Both the position numbers and the translations under genes were made by a program. Shown one piece after another: positions 26,709 to 34,204 of a stretch of DNA of 64,000 nucleotides (positions are counted from its first letter, which is position 1; each line of letters begins with the position of its first letter). This DNA is from Martinezella tropici. GTDB taxonomy: Bacteria > Pseudomonadota > Alphaproteobacteria > Rhizobiales > Rhizobiaceae. The DNA is taken from the NCBI GenBank assembly GCA_000799755.1, contig JUHI01000028.1, positions 1-64,000 on the forward strand. Reading direction: 5' to 3'. A model generated the notes under the pieces. That model was not told the origin of the DNA. It searched no databases and saw only the letters and a list, made by a program, of their open reading frames with translations.

Positions 26709-27812
26709 TCAAGCTTCCTTTATTGCGGGTTGCGGCTGATTGGATGTCGCAGCAAGTTTTCGTTTGAGCCGATCCGGCTTGCGGCGCCAGACAAACTTGG
26801 CGGCAAGAACCAGAACAACGATGAACTGCAGCACCTGGACGAAGTATTTGCTCAAACCTGTGGTCATCTGCAGCACGGCACTACCGCCGTTCAGAGTACC
26901 AAAGAGGAAGGAGGCGGCAATCACGCCAAGCGGGTTGGAGTTGGCGAGCATGGCAACCGCGATCCCATCGAAGCCGAAGCCAGGAGAGAAGTTGTCATAG
27001 AACGAGTGGTATTGACCAAGCACTTGTTCGACGCCGGCAAGTCCCGCGACGCCGCCGCTGACGAGCATGACCCAAAGCGCATTTGTCTTGACGTCGACGC
27101 CGCCATAATGCGCGAAGCGCGGATTGAGGCCGATCAGCTTCCAGATGAACCCACGCACCGTGGTGGCGTTGAAAATGAGGAAGAAGAGGCAGACAGCAAT
27201 CCCCAGGATGATGCCGGCATTGAGCTGCGAATAGATCGAGAAGGATGGCAGGTAGGCGCTCTCGGCAATATCCGGCAGCTTGTTCGTCGGGCCGGGAGCT
27301 TTCAGTGGCTTGGTCGAGATGTAGCTGGTCAGCAGAAGGGCGATCGGATTCAGCATCAGGCAGACGACAAGCTCGTTGACACCAAGATAGACGCGCAGCA
27401 GCGCGGGGATCGAGGCCCACAACAGGCCGCCAAGGAAGCCCAGCAGAATGCAGAGTGGCAGGTGGATAACCGCCGGCAGACCCGTCAGGGCATAGCCCGC
27501 GATACCGGCAAACATTGCTCCAATCAGCATCTGGCCTTCTGCGCCGATGTTCCAGAGGCCTGCACGAAAGGCGATTGCGACCGAAAGGCCGGTGAACAGC
27601 AGCGGCGTTGTCATCTGCAAGGTGACGGATAGGTTCGGCCAGCCAGATAACCCACCCTCAAGCAGCGTCTGGTATACCTCGACCGGATTATGTCCGAGAA
27701 GGGTGATCAGGATCGCGCCAATCACGAAAGCGATGGCGATGGCAATCACCGGTGCGACCAGAGGCATCGCCAGCTTTTTCATCAGGCTCCTTTGATTTTC
27801 CATTTCGCTCAC
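26709..27812 (-). CDS. Nucleoside ABC transporter permease (BMP-type, first permease)
   Basis: A 367-residue membrane protein of the COG4603 type. Landmarks are FRAGLWNIGAEGQMLIGAMF, VNELVVCLMLNPIALLL and FGFDGIAVAMLANSNPLGV, which match the branched-chain-like permeases of nucleoside importers. About nine to ten membrane segments are visible. The start overlaps the end of the ATPase gene by four bases, which indicates translational coupling. With the other permease it would form the membrane pore. Confidence 0.9.
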   Translation of the reverse strand: MSEMENQRSLMKKLAMPLVAPVIAIAIAFVIGAILITLLGHNPVEVYQTLLEGGLSGWPNLSVTLQMTTPLLFTGLSVAIAFRAGLWNIGAEGQMLIGAMFAGIAGYALTGLPAVIHLPLCILLGFLGGLLWASIPALLRVYLGVNELVVCLMLNPIALLLTSYISTKPLKAPGPTNKLPDIAESAYLPSFSIYSQLNAGIILGIAVCLFFLIFNATTVRGFIWKLIGLNPRFAHYGGVDVKTNALWVMLVSGGVAGLAGVEQVLGQYHSFYDNFSPGFGFDGIAVAMLANSNPLGVIAASFLFGTLNGGSAVLQMTTGLSKYFVQVLQFIVVLVLAAKFVWRRKPDRLKRKLAATSNQPQPAIKEA

Positions 27813-29419
27813 CCGTCGATTCCGTTTGCAGTCTGGCCAGCCGGCTGTGATTCCGTAGCAGCCTGGTCGGGATGTGCGTCTTCATGGAGACCGCCCATGT
27901 AGCGTCCGATCTCTTCATAGCTGGTCTCGTCACTCGCCAAATCCGCAACCGCACGGCCGCGATACATGACGATGATGCGGTCGGAGAGCGCCATGACTTC
28001 ATCGAGATCGGCTGAGATGACAAGGACAGCCTTGCCGGCGTTGCGCATGGCAACCAGTATCTTGTGGATGGATTCGATCGCGCCGATATCGACACCCTGC
28101 GACGGTTGTTCGGCAACGATGAGCCGGGCCTCGCGGCTGAGTTCGCGGGCGATCTGAATCTTCTGCTGGTTACCGCCTGACAGCGAACCGGCGGGAGCGA
28201 ACATTCCGCCGCCGCGCACATCATAGGCCTCTATCAGCTTGCCCGCACGCGCCTGTGCGCGGCGCGCCGAAAGAAATGGGCCTTTCGAGACCGCAGGCAG
28301 GTGACCGATACTGAGATTCTCCCAAAGCGGGCTCTCCAGCGAAAGGCCGAGACCACCGCGGTCGGCCGGAATATAGGCAAGCCCCGATTCCCGGGCGGAT
28401 CGCGGATCGGCAGAGTCAGCAATGCCATCGATCAGGACAGTCCCCTCGGCTGCTCTCCGGAGACCCGCGATGCACTCGACCAGCTCATCCTGGCCATTGC
28501 CCTGGACACCGGCAACGCCGACGATCTCCCCAGCACGCACAACGAGTGACAGCTCATCAACCGCCCTTTCGCCACGATCGCCGACGGCAACAAGGTTTCT
28601 GACCTCGAGCACCGGCTTGCCGATGTCGCGCGCAGCGGATTTATCGACGCGCAACAGTACGGAGCGGCCGACCATTTCATTGGCGACGTCCTGCGCCGTG
28701 ACATTGTCATTGTCGAAGGTACGCATAATCTTGCCGCGACGCATGACGGATATCCGGTCAGACACAGCGAGCACTTCGCGCAGCTTGTGGCTGATGAAGA
28801 TGATGGTACAGCCACTGGCTGCTAGCGAGCGCATGGTATTGAACAGCTCACGCGTCTCGTTGGGCGTCAGCACCGCCGTTGGCTCATCAAGAATGAGAAT
28901 GTCAGCGCTGCGATATAGTGCCTTCAGGATCTCCACCCGCTGGCGCAAGCCGACAGGGAGCTTGGCGACAATGGCTTTCGGATCGAGTTCCAGATCGAAT
29001 CGCCGGCCGAGTTCGCGGGTTTCAGCCTCGGCCCTAGCGAAGTCTACCCTGCCTGCGCCCTTCATCGGTTCCGAGCCAAGAATGATATTCTCAGCGACCG
29101 TAAAGGATGGTGAGAGCTTGAAATGCTGGTGGACCATGCCGATGCCGGCGCGGATCGCTTCGGCAGGACCGTTGAAGCGAACATTCTGGCCGCGCAGCCG
29201 CATGTCGCCGCCATCACGCGCGTGGATTCCGTAGAGAATGTTCATAAGCGTCGACTTGCCGGCGCCGTTCTCTCCGACCAGCGCGTGAATCTCCCCCTTA
29301 CGAACGGTCAGCGTGGCATTTTCGATGGCGACGAGATCACCGAAAGTCTTGTTGATCCCCTCGAGGGCAAGAATATCCTCTGCTGGAGTAGATCTGCTTT
29401 TCGTCTGGGCCTGTGACAT
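27809..29419 (-). CDS. Nucleoside ABC transporter ATP-binding protein (two ABC domains)
   Basis: A 536-residue protein with two nucleotide-binding domains. The first has GENGAGKST, the signature region LPVGLRQRVEILKAL and LILDEPTAVL. The second has the degenerate Walker A GVQGNGQDEL, a full signature LSGGNQQKIQIAREL and LIVAEQPSQGVDIG. The two-domain layout with a degenerate second Walker A is typical of COG3845 nucleoside importers. It would energise uptake of nucleosides together with the two downstream permeases. Confidence 0.92.
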   Translation of the reverse strand: MSQAQTKSRSTPAEDILALEGINKTFGDLVAIENATLTVRKGEIHALVGENGAGKSTLMNILYGIHARDGGDMRLRGQNVRFNGPAEAIRAGIGMVHQHFKLSPSFTVAENIILGSEPMKGAGRVDFARAEAETRELGRRFDLELDPKAIVAKLPVGLRQRVEILKALYRSADILILDEPTAVLTPNETRELFNTMRSLAASGCTIIFISHKLREVLAVSDRISVMRRGKIMRTFDNDNVTAQDVANEMVGRSVLLRVDKSAARDIGKPVLEVRNLVAVGDRGERAVDELSLVVRAGEIVGVAGVQGNGQDELVECIAGLRRAAEGTVLIDGIADSADPRSARESGLAYIPADRGGLGLSLESPLWENLSIGHLPAVSKGPFLSARRAQARAGKLIEAYDVRGGGMFAPAGSLSGGNQQKIQIARELSREARLIVAEQPSQGVDIGAIESIHKILVAMRNAGKAVLVISADLDEVMALSDRIIVMYRGRAVADLASDETSYEEIGRYMGGLHEDAHPDQAATESQPAGQTANGIDG

Positions 29420-29449
29420 GTCACCCTCCTCTGGCTGGTATCATTTGTG

Positions 29450-29476
29450 CCCGGGACGCCATGACGGCGCCCCGGG
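29450..29476 (-). terminator. Intercistronic hairpin between binding-protein and ATPase genes
   Basis: CCCGGGACGCC and GGCGCCCCGGG form an 11-bp stem with one mismatch around a five-base loop in the 78-base gap after the binding-protein gene. No U-run follows. It fits a partial terminator or RNA-stabilising hairpin that raises expression of the binding protein over the membrane genes, as is common in ABC operons. Confidence 0.45.
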
Positions 29477-29497
29477 TCGGCGGGGAGGAGTTTCGGA

Positions 29498-30535
29498 TCA
29501 ATTCGCAGCCGGACGGTCGATCGGCGGCGTGCCCATCTGCTTTGCGGCCGGATCAAGCTCGATATAGTTCGGCACGACGATCTCGCCTGAGATGACCTTG
29601 GCCTTCAGCTCATCCATCTTTTTGAGGGTGGCGTCAGAAATCAGGCCCTTGTTGTTGTTGTCCATGGCGGCCTCGACGCCGCCCTCCTTCAGGCCGTATT
29701 GCTTGTTGACACCACCCTTGAAGGTGCCGTCGACGACCGACTTTACGATATCATAGGCAAGAACGTCGACGCGTTTCATCATCGAGGTCAAAACCGTGCC
29801 CGGCGCCATCCCATTCTGGTTGGAGTCAACGCCGATCGCGAATGTCTTGGTGCTCTTGGCCGCGTCGATTACGCCGGCACCGGTCAAGTTGGCGACCGCG
29901 AAATTGACATCGGACTTCGCGTTAACCAGGGCTAGCGCATATTCCTTGCCAGCGGCGGGATCTGTGAAGGAGCCCGAATATCGCTCCAGAACGTTGATGT
30001 CGGGCCTCGCCATCTTGGCACCGTAGTAATAGCCGTTGAAGAAACGGTGGATGACGGGGATGTCCTTGCCGCCGACAAAGCCGATCGTGCCCGTCTTCGA
30101 TGTCATCGCGGCCGCGATGCCGACGATGAACGAGCCTTCCCAGTCCTTAGCGACCGCGCCGACGACATTTGGGGCAATCGGATCGGAACCGACGTCGATG
30201 ATCCCGAACTTCTGGTCTGGAAACGCCTTGGCCGCTGCCTTCATCGGCTCGATCATGTCGAAGGAAGCGCCGAGGACCAGATCGAACCTCTGGCCGGCGG
30301 CGCGGATCAGCGACGATTGCATGTCAGACACCGCGCGCGGCTGGATGACGACAAACTCGATCCCCAGGTCGGTCTTGGCCTTTTTGAGCCCCTCATTGAT
30401 CATGTCGTTGAAGGAATGGTCGCCCAGGCCGCCTTCAGCTGTGACAAAGGCGACACGCGTGGCGGCCTCGGCGATAGCCGTCATTGCTCCGAGAGACAGG
30501 GCAGCGCACAAGATTACGGTCTTGAAAAGTTTCAT
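29498..30535 (-). CDS. BMP-family (PnrA-like) nucleoside-binding lipoprotein or periplasmic protein
   Basis: A 345-residue binding protein starting at the ATG at 30533-30535. A signal peptide (FKTVILCAALSLGAMTAIAEA) is followed by VAFVTAEGGLGDHSFNDM, the BMP-family aspartate and asparagine motif, and by DLVLGASFDMIEPM, FVGGKDIPVIHRFFNGYYYGA and TFAIGVDSNQNGMAPGTVLTSMM. It is processed at AEA rather than at a lipobox cysteine. BMP proteins bind purine or pyrimidine nucleosides. A strong promoter and an inverted-repeat operator lie directly upstream. Confidence 0.9.
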   Translation of the reverse strand: MKLFKTVILCAALSLGAMTAIAEAATRVAFVTAEGGLGDHSFNDMINEGLKKAKTDLGIEFVVIQPRAVSDMQSSLIRAAGQRFDLVLGASFDMIEPMKAAAKAFPDQKFGIIDVGSDPIAPNVVGAVAKDWEGSFIVGIAAAMTSKTGTIGFVGGKDIPVIHRFFNGYYYGAKMARPDINVLERYSGSFTDPAAGKEYALALVNAKSDVNFAVANLTGAGVIDAAKSTKTFAIGVDSNQNGMAPGTVLTSMMKRVDVLAYDIVKSVVDGTFKGGVNKQYGLKEGGVEAAMDNNNKGLISDATLKKMDELKAKVISGEIVVPNYIELDPAAKQMGTPPIDRPAAN

Positions 30536-30607
30536 TGTTGGTCCCCAGTTCGATTTGGAAACTTGCAGGTGTTCCATTGTCGATTGTTAAAATTGACATG
30601 CAAGTTG

Positions 30608-30642
30608 ATACGATTTTAAAAACAATCGTATTGAAATGTCAA
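30608..30642 (-). promoter_or_regulatory. Promoter of the nucleoside importer operon with overlapping GntR-type operator
   Basis: On the minus strand TTGACA (30642-30637) and TAAAAT (30618-30613) are 18 bases apart. A 24-bp inverted repeat, ATACGATT and AATCGTAT separated by eight bases, covers 30608-30631 and so overlaps the -10 box and spacer. Its arms match the repeat at 31713-31736, which lies between the second nucleoside hydrolase gene and gntR. Outer arms GCAAGTTGAT (30600-30609) and ATCAACTTGC (30646-30655) extend the symmetry. Binding here would block transcription. Confidence 0.6.
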
Positions 30643-30646
30643 TACA

Positions 30647-31621
30647 TCAACTTGCCTTCACCTGGCTGGGCGTCGCTGGCGCGAAAGTTTGCGAAAGCAT
30701 CGCAACAAAGGGTTCGCGCTTTGCGTGGAAGGCCACATGGCAATTCGGCACGCGGGTCGTGCGGCGCTCGTGGTCCACCACCGTGCGGCCAATCGTGTAT
30801 TCCCCCAAGGTTTCGATGACGACGTTTACATGCTGCGTCTCGATGATTTGCGGATCGACAAGGGCTGCGACACAGACCGCGTCGTGGACCGGAGCCGATT
30901 GCGGGGTGCCGGTTGGCTGGTTAGCCTCGTACCCCTTGATCCGATGCTCGATAATATCGGCGGAGGCCGTGGATGCAGGCGTTCCGTGAGCGCGCAGCAT
31001 GTCGCACTGGTCCTTAGAAACGAGCGCTTCATGCGTCGCATCGAGGGGAACGAGTGTGATCTTGCGGAATGGCGCACGGAATACCTGGGCGGCCGCCTCG
31101 GGGTCAGCCCAGATGTTGAATTCCGCGGACGGCGTGATGTTTGACTTGTTTACGGCCCCGCCCATGATGATTAGTTCCGCGCAGTTCTCCGGGAAACGCG
31201 GGTCAATCGCGATTGTGGCCGCCAGATTTGACAGCGGGCCGACGGCGATGAGCGTGATCTCGCCGGCCTGCTCGGCAAATGCTTGACTGAGGAAGATAGG
31301 TGCCGGCAGGTCTTGCTTGGCTGACGTCGCCGCAGGTAGCGGCAGGACTGCCATGTGAACTTTCGGATCCCGTTTCGTTGCCCGCGGCGTCGGAAAATCT
31401 TCACGCACAATTGGATGGCTGAGGCCCTGATAGACCGGGATATCGCTGCGGCCAATCCAATCCAGTGTCCTGAGCGTGTTGTCCGTGCAGTTTTCGACTG
31501 GAACGTTGCCGTTGACGACGGTGACGGCGACGAGATCGAGATCTGGGTGCAAGCCCGCGAGCATGATGGCGACAGCGTCGTCCGTCCCGGTGTCGACGTC
31601 GAGGATGAGTTTCTTGCGCAT
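30647..31621 (-). CDS. Nucleoside hydrolase (second copy)
   Basis: A 324-residue IU-NH family enzyme, starting at the ATG at 31619-31621 with GGAGG seven bases upstream; an ATG 15 bases earlier lacks this spacing. It begins LILDVDTGTDDAVAIMLAGL, then VVNGNVPVENCTDNTLRTL, AVGPLSNLAATIAI, GGAVNKSNITPSAEFNIWADPEAA and VHDAVCVAALVD. All the calcium and ribose contacts are in place. It differs from the first copy in the loop and metal motif (DVDTGTDDA instead of DCDPGHDDA), so the two probably prefer different nucleosides. It is the first gene of the operon, with its own upstream operator. Confidence 0.9.
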   Translation of the reverse strand: MRKKLILDVDTGTDDAVAIMLAGLHPDLDLVAVTVVNGNVPVENCTDNTLRTLDWIGRSDIPVYQGLSHPIVREDFPTPRATKRDPKVHMAVLPLPAATSAKQDLPAPIFLSQAFAEQAGEITLIAVGPLSNLAATIAIDPRFPENCAELIIMGGAVNKSNITPSAEFNIWADPEAAAQVFRAPFRKITLVPLDATHEALVSKDQCDMLRAHGTPASTASADIIEHRIKGYEANQPTGTPQSAPVHDAVCVAALVDPQIIETQHVNVVIETLGEYTIGRTVVDHERRTTRVPNCHVAFHAKREPFVAMLSQTFAPATPSQVKAS

Positions 31622-31712
31622 ATATTTCCTCCGCATGGCTTTCGATGATGAACCCGGATCGGAAAAGCCGGGCTTTGCGCGACAATAGGAGAACGGATTT
31701 CCTTCTCAGTCA

Positions 31713-31736
31713 ATACGAAATTAAATTATTTCGTAT
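31713..31736. promoter_or_regulatory. Inverted-repeat operator between nucleoside hydrolase and gntR
   Basis: ATACGAAAT and ATTTCGTAT form a perfect 9-bp inverted repeat around six bases. Total length and outer arms (ATACGA...TCGTAT) match the site at 30608-30631. Its place in the divergent gap suggests it is the autoregulatory site of the GntR regulator that also controls the hydrolase gene. Confidence 0.6.
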
Positions 31737-31765
31737 CAAATTACTCCGACAGTTTTGCTTTTGTG

Positions 31766-31794
31766 TTGAGGTCAGTTCAATCGTCGGCTATATC
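31766..31794 (+). promoter_or_regulatory. Possible promoter of gntR
   Basis: TTGAGG (31766-31771) and TATATC (31789-31794) are 17 bases apart, about 28 bases before the gntR start codon. The match is moderate. The inverted repeat at 31713-31736 lies just upstream. Confidence 0.35.
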
Positions 31795-31822
31795 AGACAT
31801 ATCGACACCAGGGGGTCATCTC

Positions 31823-32599
31823 ATGCCGAAAAAGCCACAAACCGGGTCATCCGCCGCCGAGGCGCCAGAGACCGCGTCGATAGATCGTGTTCCTGACGAA
31901 ATCTACGACACGGTCGTGCACGCAATCTTGGACAGGGCTCTCGATCCCGGCACGAAACTCCCTGAAGACGTATTCTGCAACCACTACGGCGTAAGCCGGA
32001 CGATCGTCAGGGTTGCGATCCAGCGACTTCAGCAGGATCGCCTTGTCGACGTCCAGCCCTACAAGGGATGTTTCGTGGTGGTTCCAGACCTCAAGGAGGC
32101 AAGGGACATCATTGCCGCGCGCAAGGCAATCGAGCCGTACATTATCCGACGTCTGGTTGAGGTCGCCACCGACAACGATGTCGCCGCATTGAAGTCCCAT
32201 GTCGATGCCGAGGATTCCGCGTATCATCGGAATGACCAACGCGAAGCCCTGAGGCTGTCGGGGCAATTTCATATCCTCTTGAGCGAACTCGCCGACAACG
32301 GCGTGCTCGCCGTGTACCTGAGCAACCTCATCTGCCGTTCCGCCCTGGTCATAGCGACCTATAGTGACGTCACGGCCTGCTGCAAGGCTCATGACCACCG
32401 TCAACTGGTCCAGCTCCTCATGGCACGCGATGCACCTGCCGCCATGAAGCAGATGGAGCGGCACCTCGACGACATCGAACGTGACCTTCTCCAGGACGAG
32501 AAGCTAGAAGAAAAGCCGAGCCTTGAAAGCGTATTGACCAAATATTCCAGATCCGCCGTCCCTTCCACCCTGAAGAAGTCGGTTGCCGTCAAAGGATGA
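31823..32599 (+). CDS. GntR-family regulator (FCD type)
   Basis: A 258-residue protein starting at the ATG at 31823 (GGGGG upstream); an in-frame start 60 bases earlier is less likely. The winged helix is LPEDVFCNHYGVSRTIVRVAI and QQDRLVDVQPYKGCFVV. The all-helical C-terminal FCD-type effector domain follows (ARKAIEPYIIRRLVEVA, RLSGQFHILLSELADN, KQMERHLDDIERDL). The divergent nucleoside operon is its likely target and the two inverted repeats its likely sites. The ligand may be a nucleoside or a breakdown product; this is inference. Confidence 0.88.
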   Translation: MPKKPQTGSSAAEAPETASIDRVPDEIYDTVVHAILDRALDPGTKLPEDVFCNHYGVSRTIVRVAIQRLQQDRLVDVQPYKGCFVVVPDLKEARDIIAARKAIEPYIIRRLVEVATDNDVAALKSHVDAEDSAYHRNDQREALRLSGQFHILLSELADNGVLAVYLSNLICRSALVIATYSDVTACCKAHDHRQLVQLLMARDAPAAMKQMERHLDDIERDLLQDEKLEEKPSLESVLTKYSRSAVPSTLKKSVAVKG

Positions 32600-32606
32600 A
32601 CGCATC

Positions 32607-33356
32607 ATGACATTGAGAAGTCGGAACGCGCTGGTGATAGGTGGTGCGGTCGGGATAGGTCGGGCGGTGTGCATCGCCTTTGCGCAGGCGGGCGCCAACG
32701 TCGCTTTCGCCGACCTTGGCAAGCAAGATGATAAGACGTCTCTGTTGACCGAACTCAAGTGCATGGGGGTCGATGCCATTGCGCTTGACGTTGATGTAAC
32801 TGACGAAATGTCGGTGGTCGAAACAATCCGACGAACACGTGAAAGCTTTGGTCATATTGATATCCTCGTGAATAATGCTGGTGTCACCAGCGCGGGTGCT
32901 CCGATCCACCAACAGGACTGGGGCGTCTGGTCAGCAATTTTCGACGTCAACCTCAAGGGCGTCGCCTATGGTATGAAGCATGTGATCCCGCACATGCTGG
33001 AGCGTGGCTACGGCCGGATCATCAATACCTCCTCGCAGCTCGCCCACAAGCCGGTCGCCAACCATGGCGCCTATTGCGCATCAAAGGCAGCGGTGACCGC
33101 TCTCACCGCAAGTGTGGCGCAGGAGGTTGCGGGATCCGGCATCACCGTGAACTGCGTTTGCCCCGGCATGACCAACACTGCGATGCTATGGGTCGGGGGA
33201 ACCGAGTTTGTCAATGCAAAGCTTGCTGCCTTGCCGATTGGACGTGCCGGGGAACCGGAGGAGATCGCATCGGCCTATGTCTATCTGGCCTCTGACTTGG
33301 CTGGGTTCTTCGTCGGTCAGAGCATCTCGCCCAACGGCGGAGACGTTATGTGGTAG
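32607..33356 (+). CDS. Short-chain dehydrogenase
   Basis: A 249-residue SDR starting at the ATG at 32607 with AAGGA upstream. The cofactor loop is slightly unusual (NALVIGGAVGIGRAV in place of TGxxxGIG). NNAGVTSAG, the catalytic NTSSQLAH serine, and YCASKAAVTAL with the Tyr-x3-Lys pair are present, as is a C-terminal SISPNGGDVMW. Its stop overlaps the next start. Between a regulator of nucleoside uptake and an HD-type nucleotidase, it is likely part of the same pathway, perhaps oxidising a sugar; the substrate is unknown. Confidence 0.88.
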   Translation: MTLRSRNALVIGGAVGIGRAVCIAFAQAGANVAFADLGKQDDKTSLLTELKCMGVDAIALDVDVTDEMSVVETIRRTRESFGHIDILVNNAGVTSAGAPIHQQDWGVWSAIFDVNLKGVAYGMKHVIPHMLERGYGRIINTSSQLAHKPVANHGAYCASKAAVTALTASVAQEVAGSGITVNCVCPGMTNTAMLWVGGTEFVNAKLAALPIGRAGEPEEIASAYVYLASDLAGFFVGQSISPNGGDVMW

Positions 33357-33940
33357 ATGATTTGCACCAACGCCTTGCCTTTCTCCTGGAGGTCGATCGG
33401 CTTAAGTTGGTCGAGCGTCAATCCAAAGTGGCAAGCGGCTGGCGGCGCGAAAACTCCGCGGAACATTCCTGGCATCTGGCGCTCTTCGCACTTATGCTCG
33501 GCAAGGATCGGCCAATCGACCTTCTGAAGACAGTGACGATGCTGCTCATTCACGATATGGTGGAAATCGATGCAGGCGACACGCCGCTTCATTCAGGCGA
33601 TCGGCAAGACAAGCTGGAAGCGGAAAACGCAGCAGCGAAGCGGATCTTTGGTCTTCTGCCATCTGAGGATGGCGCGGAATACCTTGCACTGTGGGACGAG
33701 TTCGAGGCGGGCAGCAGCGCTGAAGCTATTTTCGCGCGAGGGATAGATCGACTGCAGCCCCTCCTCTTGAATCTCGCCAACGAGGGTGGAACCTGGGTAG
33801 AGAACAGCGTAAGCGAGCAGGCGGTCATGGCGCGGTATGGACCTGTAATATCGGCGGGTCTGCCTGATGTTTGGCCCGCCATTGAGCAGATGGTGCGACG
33901 CCATTTCACTGAACGCCGGCCAACGATGACCTTAGGCTAA
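33350..33940 (+). CDS. HD-domain hydrolase (YfbR-like, 5'-deoxynucleotidase type)
   Basis: A 196-residue protein with the GTG start overlapping the SDR stop by seven bases. Metal ligands of the HD fold are visible: AEHSWHLALFALML gives the first histidines, TMLLIHDMVEIDAGD gives the HD pair and further acids, and FARGIDRLQPLLL gives a late aspartate. YfbR-type HD proteins dephosphorylate deoxynucleoside monophosphates. The position beside a nucleoside operon supports a nucleotide substrate, but other phosphate substrates are possible. Confidence 0.8.
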   Translation: MVDDLHQRLAFLLEVDRLKLVERQSKVASGWRRENSAEHSWHLALFALMLGKDRPIDLLKTVTMLLIHDMVEIDAGDTPLHSGDRQDKLEAENAAAKRIFGLLPSEDGAEYLALWDEFEAGSSAEAIFARGIDRLQPLLLNLANEGGTWVENSVSEQAVMARYGPVISAGLPDVWPAIEQMVRRHFTERRPTMTLG

Positions 33941-34168
33941 GGTAGTGATCTGACCGCAGCGCTGTCGAGTTTCAGGACGGTTTAATCCGGATTTTCACTT
34001 GAGGTTGATCCATTCAGTCACGAGGAACCCGTTGATGAATCTGCTATATCTATATCGAAATACGGTCACGGCGAAATGTAAAACGGGGTGAAACCGTGAC
34101 GCAAATGAACACCCTGGACCAGATGTAATCAAGCTGAACGTCACCAAGCTCTGCTCATCGCTTTTCCA
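33941..34168. other. No gene seen between convergent genes
   Basis: This gap separates the HD hydrolase and the minus-strand propeller gene. A minus-strand frame here (33995-34384) overlaps the propeller gene and has no protein-like features. Confidence 0.5.
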
Positions 34169-34204
34169 CATAATCCCGAAAGATCGCAACTTTTCGGGAT
34201 TATG
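34169..34204 (-). terminator. Long perfect hairpin overlapping the propeller gene's stop
   Basis: CATAATCCCGAAA (34169-34181) and TTTCGGGATTATG (34192-34204) pair perfectly over 13 bp around a ten-base loop. On the minus strand the stop TAA of the beta-propeller gene lies inside the 5' arm. No U-run follows. It is the strongest hairpin in the window and probably ends or stabilises this transcript. Confidence 0.55.

Noticed and set aside
26631..27632. 333-codon plus-strand frame
   Set aside because: It is antisense to the two permease genes and lacks any domain pattern.
30647..31621. Second nucleoside hydrolase as a rihC-type gene by name
   Set aside because: Family membership is clear but the subgroup cannot be set from motifs alone, so no gene symbol is given.
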